Positions 20,964 through 32,862 of a DNA stretch of 51,660 nt are shown here, one piece after another. The stretch's first letter is position 1. The number at the start of each line of letters is the position of its first letter. The notes beneath the pieces were generated by a model that did no database searches, was not told where the DNA came from, and saw nothing but the letters and a program-made list of their open reading frames with translations. A program made the position numbers and the translations under genes. This DNA comes from Discostella pseudostelligera (taxonomy: Eukaryota > Bacillariophyta > Thalassiosirophyceae > Thalassiosirales > Thalassiosiraceae). Location of the stretch: positions 1-51,660 of the forward strand of contig JALLBK010000002.1 of NCBI GenBank assembly GCA_036940085.1, written 5' to 3'.

Positions 20964-23408
20964 ATGGCGAAGAAAACGAAATCCAAGTCCAAGTCGGCGG
21001 CGGCGGCGGCAGGTGCCAAGCTGCCGATGACTCATCAGACTGTTGCACTTCGAAGCAATAATGATAATGCGGGTTACTTTCCACACGATGCTTTTGAAGC
21101 TGCCTTGCGTAGATATGCCCATCCTGCTGCTGTGGCTGACCTAAACCTTTTGACGCGTGGCGGGCCGGAGTGGAAGCGATATCTGGAAGCATTTGGCAAT
21201 TCTGTGAATGATCTATCGATAATGATCCATCAGCAGGTATTTACTGGAAGACTGAATTATCTGCTCACGCTGGGCATGACCATGATGATGTGTCCACTGT
21301 CGAGCGCATTTGCTGCATGGAAAGGTCCGCAAAGCCTAATTATCATCCAACATCCTTCGGTATATGTCAACCTGGTTCATTCAAGGTTGCCAATGTGGGG
21401 TCGGCCATTGTCCAAAAAAGCCGACCATTTACGGGATCACGATATGAAGGTTGTAGAAATGTATCGGATGATTGACAATAGTAGGGAGGAAAGGGATGGC
21501 TACTCGATTACAATGCGCACAACCTCCAGTAGCAACCGCAAAGAAGTCAACCTGAACAAAAACAAGATCGATTGGATGAATCTCACACAGATTTGCATCA
21601 AGGAGCTTGTTCTCTACGGGTCGAATGAAGGGAAATACATCGAGGGGAAACTTCTTGTGGAGCCATTCACTCCTCAGGTCGGAACGACAACAGTATTTGA
21701 GGACTCAAATGGGGACGTGATTCATGTGGCTCTCTACAATTTCCTACCCGATGGGCTATACGGAAAGGAAGCAATTCCACTGGCTTCCCAAAAACTCCCG
21801 ATGGGCGCGACTGTCCGGATTGCAGAGCCATTCTTCAAAATATTTCAAGATGGTTGTCGTGGCATTCGAATTGACAATCCTAACGACATTTCTGTCTTTT
21901 CATCAGGCAAAGAATGTGATACGCCGACGGATGAGGAACAATTACTCCTTATCGCCAAAACCTCGGGGAATGCACTTGTTAAGAAGAAACTGTACAACGC
22001 CGCTAGCGAGGCATACATTGCTGGCATTCGTCAAGCAGATATGGTACCGACTCTTCTGTCCAATAGGTCGCAAGCCTATGCTATGATGAATGAATGGGAC
22101 CAATCCTTTGCTGATTCAGCTGCTTCGCTTACCATGAGACCAGACAATTCAAAGACGTGGTTCCGGTACAATAAGGCGCTAGCAAATTTGCCTGATCTAG
22201 CAATGAGTGATATCAGGCGGGATATGATGAAATTGATGTTGCGTCTTGAAATCGATCAACCAGCTGCTGGTGCTACAGGCGGCCAAGATGCTTCTGCCCT
22301 CAAGGATGCGGGGAACGCAGCTTTTAAGAATAAGCAGTATGCAGAGGCGGTGCAGATTTACACATTAGCCCTCGTGGCGCATGGTGAAACCTCTCGGGCA
22401 TTGTTATCAAACTGGGCACTGTGCTGCATTCGTAACGGTGCGAACCTAGATGCGCTTTCGGCTTCTTTTGCATCACTGCGCGTTTGTTACGAGGCCAAAG
22501 CTGTCACTCGTCTTGCTAAAAGTTTGCTCTCCATCGGGGAGCCTGGATTGTGTCTCAGCGCACTAACGAATGAACTATTGGTCGATGTTATTAAGGGTAG
22601 TGATGCGGCTAATGAAGGATATGAGCTTCTGGAAGGTGTGAATTTCACTTTCGAAACAATCGAGGAAGGATATTCTTTGCTACCAGATTCCCGTCGTTTA
22701 AAGCCAGTGATTTCTCGGACTGTGGTTTCGGAGAAACATCTCCCTGCATGGATTGGTCCAATCGAATCGTTTCGCGCTGGGGTGATTAAGGGACGAGGAG
22801 TCAGGGCGACAGAAGGTATCGGAGCCGGCGAAATTGTGCTCATCGAACCTCCTCTAGCTATATCAGAAACGGAGAGCAAAGATGATTGTTTGTTCAGCAT
22901 CGACTCGACTTTCAAGGATCGTTCACAAATTTACCTGCGTGAGGCAATCGTCCTTCGATCTCAGAGAGAGTGTGTTCTCTCTCGAATTGTCGATTGCCTT
23001 TCTGATGGAGTCAACCAACGGGGAGTAACTTCTTTGCAAGATTTGTTACCGAACCTTGACGCATGCAAACTCCTCCTTCCTACGCATTACGAGTACACGA
23101 ATGACGAAGCCAAACTAGAGTTGACTTTCGATCGTATCGACGCAATTGTGCATGTGAATGCTTTCGGCGGCGGGGATATGAAGGACACACTTGCTGGAAG
23201 CATTATGGGCCGTTCGAGTGCCCGATTAGTTCCAGCTACGTCACTGTTCAATCACTCTACAAATCACCCAACATGTGCTTGTATTATTAGTAAAGGAGGT
23301 TGTTCCATTACCTTTGCAGTGAAAGATATCAAGGCGGGAGATGAACTTACAATCTGCTACCACCATGATAAGGAGGCGATTCAGAGGCATTGGGGAATTC
23401 ATGAATAG
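20964..23408 (+). CDS. TPR and SET domain protein, putative lysine methyltransferase
   Basis: An intact single-exon frame of 814 residues starting MAKKTKSKSKSAAAAA (basic, possible nuclear signal). Residues about 330-407 and 445-510 are TPR-like (SGNALVKKKLYNAASEAY, LLSNRSQAYAMMNEWDQS, DAGNAAFKNKQYAEAVQIY). From about 605 a SET domain follows: GRGVRATEGIGAGEIVLIEP, then a long insert, the catalytic LFNHSTNHPTCAC near 760 and AGDELTICYH near 790. NHS..P and the Tyr after ELTICY are the AdoMet and lysine-binding signatures. No MYND Cys cluster is present, so it resembles SMYD-type TPR/SET proteins without MYND. It probably methylates histone or another lysine substrate, which is not determinable here. 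The duplicated copy lies head to head on the other strand. Confidence 0.85.
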   Translation: MAKKTKSKSKSAAAAAGAKLPMTHQTVALRSNNDNAGYFPHDAFEAALRRYAHPAAVADLNLLTRGGPEWKRYLEAFGNSVNDLSIMIHQQVFTGRLNYLLTLGMTMMMCPLSSAFAAWKGPQSLIIIQHPSVYVNLVHSRLPMWGRPLSKKADHLRDHDMKVVEMYRMIDNSREERDGYSITMRTTSSSNRKEVNLNKNKIDWMNLTQICIKELVLYGSNEGKYIEGKLLVEPFTPQVGTTTVFEDSNGDVIHVALYNFLPDGLYGKEAIPLASQKLPMGATVRIAEPFFKIFQDGCRGIRIDNPNDISVFSSGKECDTPTDEEQLLLIAKTSGNALVKKKLYNAASEAYIAGIRQADMVPTLLSNRSQAYAMMNEWDQSFADSAASLTMRPDNSKTWFRYNKALANLPDLAMSDIRRDMMKLMLRLEIDQPAAGATGGQDASALKDAGNAAFKNKQYAEAVQIYTLALVAHGETSRALLSNWALCCIRNGANLDALSASFASLRVCYEAKAVTRLAKSLLSIGEPGLCLSALTNELLVDVIKGSDAANEGYELLEGVNFTFETIEEGYSLLPDSRRLKPVISRTVVSEKHLPAWIGPIESFRAGVIKGRGVRATEGIGAGEIVLIEPPLAISETESKDDCLFSIDSTFKDRSQIYLREAIVLRSQRECVLSRIVDCLSDGVNQRGVTSLQDLLPNLDACKLLLPTHYEYTNDEAKLELTFDRIDAIVHVNAFGGGDMKDTLAGSIMGRSSARLVPATSLFNHSTNHPTCACIISKGGCSITFAVKDIKAGDELTICYHHDKEAIQRHWGIHE

Positions 23409-23691
23409 ATTTGCTGTACAGGATTGCATGTCAATAGTTACGGAGGTAGTGGACCTTGAGACGTTGGTAACAGTGTGATGAAGTCGGGAAAACATAGTAG
23501 TAGCGAAATTTCAATGTAGTACACCATTAACCAATAGGCCGAATTGATTTACAATTGCGTGAACCTATCTAATGATTCGAATGTAATGATGTGGTTCAAC
23601 TTTCGTCTCCGTCTACATCCACTCATTACACATCCGTCATGATTCACCCTAAACAAAGACACCTACAACAATTGCATTTCCTCTCAGTCAC

Positions 23692-24885
23692 CTAAAGCAC
23701 AAACGGAATGATCTGATTACTCGTCACCGTCCACGACAATCCACAAATATTCCCACCCTGGCATGCATTCCCACCCGAGATCCTATCCAATGCCGTAAGC
23801 GAGAAGTCAAGCTTGGTCGAGCCACACGTGGGGCAACCGTCCATAATCACAAATGGTCCGGGCACCTCGACACCATTTCTATACACGCGGACTTGCTTTC
23901 CACAGTATCGTTCATGACCACCGGGAGCACTTAGTAGATTGTTATCAATGGCAATAATGTTGTTGTTGCCATACTGTCCAAGAGTTTTGTAAAATGCAGG
24001 GTCGTTCGAGGTGCATTTGACGTAGGCATTGTTGAGAGAGCTGGTGTCAATGCCGGGGCACATACGATTGGTGATATCGTAATAGTAGGTTCCAGAGCCA
24101 GAGCCATTCAAGAGGGTGGTTCCTCCTCCAGTGGGTGGGTTGGGCGTTGGCACCACTCCTCCTCCTCCTCCTCCTCCTCCTCCAGTGGTGCATATGTCCG
24201 ATCGAAATCCACCGACGGGAGTACATTTGTTCACCCCACCCGAGTAGGTGCCACTGCAGCATCCATTGCGGCATTGAGAGCTAGCCGAGCACTGTTCCCA
24301 ATCTCCCAAATTGCCAGTAGTAGTAGTGGGAGGGGTGGGAGTGGGCGGCACAGGCACAGAGGCGGGTCCTCCACCACCACCAATGCAAATGTCGGATCGG
24401 AATCCACCCACGGGGGTACATTTGTTCACCCCACCCGAGTAGGTTGCACTGCAGCATCCATTGCGGCATTGAGAGCTGGCCGAGCACTGTGCCCAATCTC
24501 CTAGATTGCCAGAAGTAGTAGTGGGAGGGGTGGGTGCAGGCGCAGGAGCTACAATACAAATGTCCGCTCGAAATCCACCATTTAGGGGTGTGCACTTGTT
24601 CACCCCATTGGAGTACTTGCCACTGCAACATCCGTTGTTGCATTGGGAGCTAGTCGAGCATTGCGTCCAGTCGGTGAGACCAAGACGGCGTTGGACATCT
24701 TCGTTTCCATCATGCTTGACGACGTCACCTTCCTCGATGAGTGCAGCAGGGGCAGACTCATCGACATCGACGATGGCAGCTGCATCGACGATGGCTCCAC
24801 CACCTCGAAGGGAGACAGACTCTTGCTGTCCATGAACCGAATTCCAAAGAGTGGCAAGTACGAAGAATGGGAGAGTGAACTTCAT
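23692..24885 (-). CDS. Secreted Cys-repeat protein with expansin-like barrel
   Basis: A single exon, 397 residues. Signal peptide MKFTLPFFVLATLWNSVHG, then an acidic propeptide-like segment ending DVQRRLG. Three repeats of about 40 residues follow (about 72-112, 130-170, 195-235) with pattern W-QC-SSQC-NGCCS-YS-GVNKCTP-GGFR-DIC, eight Cys each. Repeats 2 and 3 are almost identical and are separated by Pro/Thr and poly-Gly linkers. The C-terminal 135 residues fit a double-psi beta barrel of the RlpA/expansin/cerato-platanin type: GTYYYDITNRMCPG, IIAIDNNLL, YCGKQVRVYRNG, VIMDGCPTC, LDFSLTALDRI, ICGLSWTV. It is predicted extracellular or cell-wall bound, perhaps loosening or binding wall polysaccharide. 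The Cys repeats may be carbohydrate-binding (inference). Confidence 0.85.
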   Translation of the reverse strand: MKFTLPFFVLATLWNSVHGQQESVSLRGGGAIVDAAAIVDVDESAPAALIEEGDVVKHDGNEDVQRRLGLTDWTQCSTSSQCNNGCCSGKYSNGVNKCTPLNGGFRADICIVAPAPAPTPPTTTSGNLGDWAQCSASSQCRNGCCSATYSGGVNKCTPVGGFRSDICIGGGGGPASVPVPPTPTPPTTTTGNLGDWEQCSASSQCRNGCCSGTYSGGVNKCTPVGGFRSDICTTGGGGGGGGGVVPTPNPPTGGGTTLLNGSGSGTYYYDITNRMCPGIDTSSLNNAYVKCTSNDPAFYKTLGQYGNNNIIAIDNNLLSAPGGHERYCGKQVRVYRNGVEVPGPFVIMDGCPTCGSTKLDFSLTALDRISGGNACQGGNICGLSWTVTSNQIIPFVL

Positions 24886-25729
24886 GATGATTTATTGGAT
24901 TTTGTCGGTGTGTTGGTCTCGTGCAGATGAGATGAGAATTGTTTTTATGAGCCTTTGATGTCCACCAACAATGGCGAGGCAGGACAAAGCATTTTGCATG
25001 TAATCCTGTTCCCGGAGAGAGTTGTGCTCTTGTTCCCAAAAATAGCTTCTCCGCCTCATGATGTTTCTCTAGATTTTATATTGACCTTTATTGACGTGAT
25101 CGATACAGATACCTTTTGATACAATATTGATCTTGGTCCCAGCTCCGTCTCCAACCAGTGCGAGGTGGAGTCGAATGATTTCTGATAAATACCGTCGAGA
25201 ATCTATTTTCGATCCATCATGATTCTTTCTACTCCTATAAATTGGTCTTGGAGGTTGTTCGTTGGTTTCGTTGGCGGCGGCGGCCGTCATGGTCGTGGTC
25301 CCATGCCTTACTTCCCATGCCCATGGCCTCTTCGTTTGGGTTTGGGTCTGTTATTTAATACTGTTTCCTTCGTAGACGCCCTATGTATTCCACGTTGGAT
25401 TGTGTAAATATGTAGATAGAAGTACTGTTCCTACCGTAGAAATCCAAACAAAATGGCGCGCCAGTGCGATCTTCCGCCAGCCGCCAGCCGGCCACATGGA
25501 TGGATACGTGTGTCCAGCGGGAGACTTGATGGACTCGACTCAACTTGCCTCGCCTGGCCGTCCCTTCGCGCCATTTCCCCACCACCCACAAATCCACCCA
25601 CCACCCACCCAAATCCAAAATCAATCCACCTTCACCTTCATTCATCTCACCCTTTGACTTTTTGTTTTGACTGCCCTTCGACATAAGCTCTCTCCCCGCC
25701 CATGCCCATGATGATGTCATTGGAGACGA
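24886..25729. other. Divergent intergenic region
   Basis: About 840 bases between the Cys-repeat gene (-) and the DDT-PHD gene (+). Open frames here, including one on the minus strand at 25355-25747, lack recognisable content. An AATGGCGCGCCAG element at 25450-25465 contains the 8-base palindrome GGCGCGCC. C-rich low-complexity DNA precedes the PHD gene start. Confidence 0.5.
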
Positions 25730-28700
25730 ATGATCAATGATCTCCACTTATTTGCAATGGCTACTCCCAGTAACAACCCCAATGCGCAAGAGCAGCAGCC
25801 GCCGCTTCCAAGCTATTGTGGCTATGGCTACGCCAGCAATTATTATCCACAAGGGGGGCAGGGGCCGCCGCCGCAGCACCAGCATCACCATCAGGTGCAC
25901 CTTCCTTCGCAACACCAGCATCAACAACAACACTACCAACAAAATCTGCAACGCGGCATGATGAACAATATGGCTGGGATGAACCCGCACCCGCTAGATC
26001 ATCTCCAATTGCAACACCACCAACAACCTCAAGGTAGTAATTGGCAGCAGACGCAGCCGCAGCGGTCGCCGCCGCCGCCGCCGCCACAAGTCTTTGATAA
26101 TTCTCACCCGCCGCAGCTGCAACCTTTACAGTTTCCAAATGCCGTCTACCATACCAACAACAGTATTACTGATCACGCGTTCCTTCATCAACAACAATGC
26201 AACAACAACTCTTTAGCTGCCGCCGCTGTGAATGTGGATGATACTTTGCAACAACCATGGCACAATAACAACAATACTGGTGGACCAAATTGTTTTCCTC
26301 CCACCGCCATCCCCACAGCAGCTGCAGCTGCAGCTGCAGCTGCGTACAGTCCAATGATGAGTATTGCACAAATGAAGGGTGAACAGAGGGGGAGTTGGGG
26401 AGGGATGGGAGAGAATATTGAGTCGTCGTCGTCGTCGTCGTCGTCGTCGATGTTGCAGCGCATAGGAAGAACATGTAGTGATCCAGTGATGAATAATTAC
26501 AGCAGCATGCCATCGAATATGATGATCTACAATCCAAATCAACCAAACCATCATCACCACTTGCCTCCAAACAACAACATGATGACTGGTATGGTGTCAT
26601 CGAGTGCAGAGAGTGCTGCGGGGCCACTCATGGCATCATTATATCATCCATTATCGCCCGTGGCACCATCGGCAATAACAAACCACAACTCAATGCCACT
26701 CTCAACGATGGAAGTAAATGGGTTGGCTAACGCAGATCTTCAGCCTTCATTCAACAACAACATCAGCAACACCACGATAAATGCGCCATTGTTGGCTAAT
26801 ACTTCATCGACCGGTGGGGTAATGCAACCACCGCCGCCACCATCGCAATCAGCGGGTACTGTCTCGGCTGCCTCTGTCATTCAACCTTCGTGCACTTCAT
26901 CAACGTCGCTACCAAACTCCGCTGTGTGTGCACCATGCAGGGTGCAACCACCACCGCCGCCGCCACCACCATCAACGGTTTCGAATACTACCAGCAGTCA
27001 GCCATTGCTCATGGAGAAGGACACGCCACTGGTACGCAAAACCGTCGCTGCTTCCAAAGGAGCAGTCCAAGCAGTAGTGGATAAAACCTCCCATGACTAC
27101 TTGCGGTCGCTATTACGATCCAAAAAGTTTATAACCTCCTTTCGATCTAATGCAGCAGCAAATACATTATCTTCCACTACGAGAGCATCACCACTGCCGT
27201 CCAAACCAAAAAAAACCACCAGCAGCATCGCCACAATTTCCATCCCGTCCACCTTCTCTCCATCCCACAGCTATCGTGCCATGGCCGCCTACTCCCTCTT
27301 ACGCACACTATCCAAGGAACTGCGATTAAGTCCATTCACTTTCCAGGCATTTACCAATTCACTCATGTTGCCAGTCCCATGCAAGTTGTTGGGAGAGATC
27401 CATGTTCGTGTGTTGAGGGTATTGTTTGCCGCTGGTGCCGAGGAGGCTTCGTTGGTGGCATCCTCCTCTTCTGCTTCCGGAGCTGGAAAGAATCCCATGG
27501 CAGGGTATTTTTATGGCAAGTTTGGTGATGGAGATGGTGTGGATTTGATTAAACGGAGGAAGCGGGCTGTGGTTACAAAGAGTACTGATGCTGGTAGTAG
27601 ACATTGCGACGCTGACGATGAAAATAAGCAAACCAACAATGACAACACCACCAACGAGGATAGCGGTAGCGGAGGCATCACGGGTTGGCCATCGGCAGTA
27701 AAAGTATTGGAATATACAGATGACGAAGAATTTGTTCCCAAGAAGGGAGGGAACAATCTCACATTCTTAGATCAATCGACGTGGCCACTTTTTTTTCAAG
27801 ACTATGCCTTGATTACGGAGGGAAAGTTATTCGATGCTTTTGACTCTGATTATAATGATATGACGGCGAGCGTAAACGCAAATGATGCGAATGGTGGCAT
27901 CGCAACGGGGTGTGGTGGAAGGGGTTTTGATTATGACAATGATGAATTCATCGACATGCGGTCTGTGGCGATGCTGCCCTCGGAGGACATTAATTTGCAT
28001 CCCAAGAGTCTGCCGGATTTTGCGAATGACAACTTTAACGACGAAGACGAGGAGGAGGACTCGCCGCAACGAGGATCGGCAAACTACGCCAACCCGACGG
28101 AATCTGCAAGTCGATGCCCGGCGGGTCCGTTTGGAAAACGCAACCATCTCGGTCGTTTTGTCTGCTGTCCCTTTCACATCCTTGCTGCAGTTCAAATGTA
28201 TCGCAATTTGTTGTCCCCTGCCTGCACTTCCGTCGCTTTATCCTCTGGATCTACGAATAGCATGATCCCAACGACAACAACCTTCACGGCCAACAGTGTG
28301 TTGAAAAATAATGGAGCAAAACCCCGCAGGCCTGTGAAGAAGGCGAGGAAGGCGAGACGACGATCTTCTCTAATAGTTAATAAGGGTGGCGACGATGATA
28401 TCGAAAACGATGATGATGATTTCGATGCCGAGTACGATGATGACGACTACAACCCCCCTGCCAAATATGACAACCATACATCCCGGGTCGCGAGAAGTAT
28501 TGACATGACAAAACTACCGACCAAACACCCACCTATGTTTCCGTCTTCTTCGCCTAGTGATTGTGACCAGCCGGCATCGTGGAAATCACTTCCTGGGGGA
28601 GTTGATGGGAGGGTGCCGCATAGCCAAGTAATTATGACTCCGGGGCAAGCGCCGACATCCAAAGCAATCGCAGTTTCACGTAGTCCTCTTTCAATTATTC

Positions 28701-31700
28701 ATCAACCACTCGGTCCTCCTCCTAGCAGGCAGATCGAAGCATCGACAAGATCATTCCGACACATCGTCGTACCCGAAGTGCAACTTCCACCGCCAGCTGA
28801 AAGTACCCTCGTTGTTTCTCGTAAGATTGAAAAGAATTTGGAATTCTTTTTTTCGAATGGTCCCAATTGTATTGATCATGTTGTTAGTGATATGGATCCC
28901 ACCGAGGATAACGTATCCAAGTCTTTATTCCAACGTCCTGGCGAATTGTATAGTGAACGACTCTTGGCACACATGATTCCAGTACAAAACCTTGAGCGTG
29001 GAATTCCGTATCATCATCTTTGTCTCAATGACAAGCTAACCATCCTGGAATTTCTCCTTGACGAACTCTTGCAAGTAACAGAAATATCGAGCGAAATGAC
29101 ACGGCGACATGGTCACACTTTACAATATTCTTATCTTTATGGTGCAATACCTTCGCCGCGTGATTATGAACAAATGGAGAATGCAGATGAGTGTAGGATA
29201 TGCGGTATTGAGGGCCAACTGCTGTGTTGTGATGGTTGTCCAGGAAGTTTTCATAGGACGTGCATCGGGATGTCAGCGTATGCAAAGTTGCCAGAGGGCA
29301 AATGGCTATGTCCTGAATGCAAGATTGTCGATTCTTCGAAAATGGTAAGTTGATCAGGGTGATCTCTGCTGTATTTCATCTATTTGTTGCGCTGAACGAG
29401 GTTCGCTCATGCAAATGATTCTTATCGCTCTACACAGGCACCCCTTGAATCCGAGATGAGGCCGATCATCAAATGGTTCACGATGGGTGAACTGGGATTA
29501 CCGGATCATGCTATGTCACAGTCTCACCCGATCCAACATTCCCAGCTACCTTCGGGCGCAGTCCAAGACGTAAGCCATCCGAGTGCGACGTCGAACAAAA
29601 TCTCAGCTAAAGAACATTTCATCCTACTTCATCATGTGGAATTCCTCGTCACCTCTGGACTAGTGTTTGCAAGATATCGAGAATCATTCGAGCCTTTCGA
29701 CCCCATGCATATTATTATGACTACCTCCCCAAGAAGACCAGTGTTCAATTCAAGTTTACAGGTGCACAAAGCCCTGTCGCCTCCGTTACCTCTAAATTCT
29801 TGTCAACTTGCGGAGCTCTTGAAGCTGTTCGGCCCAAAGCTGTGTTCTTACATGCCTTGGCTGCGCATCCCGTTCACGCCACAAAAAGTGTTCTCCGGCT
29901 ATTTGGCGTTAAGGAACGGTGAAATAACAACCAATGATGGTAGTGCATTACAGACTCCCAATCCGATTGTTCAGGATGATAATTATTTGCGGTTCCTCAT
30001 CTACTATCAAGCTACAGCGAAGGAATTCCTTGCGACCCACCCAGAGTTGAATAATCCAACGGAGTATTTGAATGGCTATAGAAGAGCTCCGCCGATTCCA
30101 TTGCTATTTAACTCTCAAGGCCAGCAGAGTATCACATCTGAACCGCAGAATTATTCCATCAGAACAAAATCATTGGCCGTCGCCATCTTGGATATGACTG
30201 TTCATCGGGATCAAAATGCGTGCATACCTTATCTTGACCCGCTGAATTCGATACGTAACGCTATGATCCAACTGGAGAAAACTCTAGGAGAGGCTTTCTT
30301 GCTTGATGTGAGCTGGGATACAAATGACAACGCTGCTCAATGGGGGAAGATGGTCGAAAATACAAACTCAATAATGATGCTTGGGTCACTCTTGGTAAAT
30401 CTTATTGATGCCTGCAGCACAATTGCTTTTGTCCCGGACTGGTACAATCCCAAGGGATGCTCTTCGCTGGAGAGAGTCGACTCAGCAGAACGGGTTTCGA
30501 TCTCGTCTGAAGACTGGAGTGCTAAAAGGGAAAGTATCCGGCGGAAGTGGGAGCGCTCCCAGGGAAATGACATTCTTCGTTTGCATAAAGGCATCCTGGG
30601 GTGTAAAGGATCATCTCTCACCAAGCGTGGGAAAATGAGAAAAAGCTCCGATGTCTCAATTGAGGCAGTCCATGTTGAAGTAGAGTCAATCGAAAGTCGA
30701 GGAAATCCCGATCAGAATTCCCTGGCCCAATCCACCTCGAGACGACGTTCCGATCGACACAGTGCTATCAGGCAACAGATTGAGATGCTTTTGGATGTTG
30801 GTTCGATCGAAATGAGCGACGGTGCAAGGGCGATATTGGACTTAAAGATTGATAGACTGGAACGCACACTGGCAGAGGAGGACACCTTATCTATTCATTG
30901 GCCAGTTGCAGGTATGCATTTCCTTTGCAAAATTCTTTCGAATGATTCGATATTTATCTATAACATTCTCTCATTCCTATTCCAGGGCAATCGTTGTTTG
31001 AACCTGATGGCACATTACCGCGACACATTGTCAGACGGCTAGCCAGAAATGCAGGGTCTGCTCGAGCGCCTTCGATCGCGTACGACACAGCTTGGGACGT
31101 TGGGGAAACGACTGTGTGTCATCGTTGGAGAAAAATCACCAACAGATGCAATACTTACGAAGGCTTACTTCACAGCTTGACTTTTCTTAATGCTCATCTG
31201 AACACTGGCGTGAGTAATTTCATGTTGTCTACTTCCACCTTTTGAAACGTTGAAACGTTTTGATCTCACTTTATCTAAATTTTGCCCCAGACTATTATGA
31301 CTGCCACAACGATAGCAAATCGGAAGGCAAGCAATACTACGAGTATCATCCGTTGTGTTCACTCCGATCCTTGCACAGGATTCATAGAGTATTTTGTTGT
31401 CCCGATGAACAAAAAAGCTGCTCGCTGGTATTCTGAACAAAGCGTAGACTTAACTGCTCTTATTCACTATCGTTGCGAACGAAGAAGTCATTTTGAGCAG
31501 CTGGTGCGAACAAACGAGACACAGAATACGTCACAATCGGGGAAGAAACGAGAGGCCTCCACTTGCTCTGTCGACGCAGCTGTGCCTACTAAGAAAATTA
31601 GGGTCGAGAGAGGAACCAAAAAAGTAGATAGTCGACTCCAATTAGTACTTGACAAACACCGGGATGATGTTGTCCGTCTGATGAATGAAAATGCTGTGAA

Positions 31701-32862
31701 GGGTGAAAAGTCTGTGAGTACCGACTTGCTCGAAGAGCAAAGGTCAAAGAATCTCATCGAGATGAGACGTGAGAATCTATTGGTTTATCAAGAAGGTGGG
31801 GATTTGTTAGAGGAATTCGAACTAAGGAATAGATTGACAGAATCAGAGAAGGAAAGTAAAAAGAAAGTACTCGCAGATAGGAAACGTACTCTCAGCGAAA
31901 AGAAGCGTGAATTTCAAGCTGTATTTAATCAACATCGGGATGATATTCGAAACCTTCTGAAAGAAAGTTCTGATAGGGGTGAAGCATCTGTTGATACCAA
32001 CCTAATCGAGAACGCGAGGGCCAAGAGTCTGGTCGAATTGCGGTCGGCCAACATTTTGGTAGAGCAGTTCGGTGGAAACCTGTTGTCGGAAGATGAACTG
32101 AAGAGTCAGCTGACAAACGCAGAGACTCGAGCTCTCCGATTGATAGAGTTGGATAAGAAATCGGCAGAGAAGAAAGTTCGAGCCGAGGCTCGTCAGAAGG
32201 AAGCCAATCGTAAAGATAGGGAACGCGAATTGCGAAGCGCCATCGACATGCACCGGGATGTCACTGTCTGTCTGATGAAAACATGTGCTGCTAGGGGTGA
32301 GGCAGTTGTAAGCACCATGTTAATCGAGAATGCGAGGTCCCAAAATCTTGTCGGAATCAGAGCTGCCAACCTATTCGTACACAAAGCCGGTGGGAAGCTA
32401 CTGGGCGAAATAGAACTTAAACTTGAATTGGCAAAGGCCGAGCAGGCAGCGAGCAAACTTTATCAACGCGATGTCAAAGGACAAGATCGACAATCACAAT
32501 CGAGTACGAAACGCGCAGCCCCGACAAACTCGGCTCTGGTACAGCCGCCCGTAAAGAAAATGAAAGATGACGGTCTTCAAGACAAGGAACGTGAATTCCA
32601 GGCTGCTCTGAACAAACATCGGGATGATACGATCCGTCTGATGAAAGAATGTGCGTCGAGGGGTCAATCAGGTGTTAGTATCGAAGACATGACAGCTGCG
32701 AGGACCAAGAATATCATCGCACTGGAGAATGCCAATCGATCAATTCACCAAGCTGGTGGGACTATGTTTGGGGAGATGGAACTTAAAGTTCGAATGTCAA
32801 GAGCAGAGAAGGAAGCCGTCGATATGTACGTTCAAGAAATGCGTTCCAGATTGGGTTCCTGA
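25730..32862 (+). CDS. Giant DDT-WHIM-PHD chromatin protein with C-terminal repeats
   Basis: Four exons: 25730-29344, 29438-30911, 30986-31209 and 31291-32862, introns 93, 74 and 81 bases, giving 2294 residues. Residues 1-490 are low-complexity (His/Gln, Pro, Asn, Ser, Ala runs). A DDT domain lies near 512-568 (SYRAMAAYSLLRTLSKEL, PFTFQAFTNSL, LLGEIHVRVLRVLF). A WHIM-like motif lies near 1093-1125 (LNDKLTILEFLLDELLQ). A PHD finger lies at 1155-1197 (CRICG, CDGCPGSFHRTC, KWLCPEC). Exon 2 carries a further conserved helical region. Exon 4 ends in four copies of an about 75-residue repeat (HRDD at 31657, 31932, 32251, 32617). DDT-WHIM-PHD proteins are ISWI-type remodeller subunits (ACF1/BPTF) or plant PTM-like factors that read H3 tails. 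No bromodomain or homeodomain was found. The first ATG is used; an alternative lies nine codons downstream. Confidence 0.87.
31636..32850 (+). repeat. Four copies of a novel about 75-residue helical repeat
   Basis: Within exon 4 of the DDT-PHD gene. The pattern is FQA....HRDD..RLM...A.RGE..V (first half), then I..AR.KNL..L..AN, GG.LL.E.ELK..L..AE. The HRDD positions are spaced 275, 319 and 366 bases because of variable Lys-rich linkers. A fifth copy is in the MORC-like gene (about 37560-37800, minus strand). I know no named domain with this pattern. Confidence 0.8.

Noticed and set aside
25355..25747. 130-codon minus-strand frame before the DDT-PHD gene
   Set aside because: It spans a C-rich promoter strand, overlaps the start of the PHD gene and has Gly/Trp/Arg-rich composition expected from such DNA.
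25748..28265. Several long frames on both strands inside the PHD gene
   Set aside because: They are shadows of trinucleotide-rich coding sequence (CAA, CAC, CCG, TCG runs) in the first exon.
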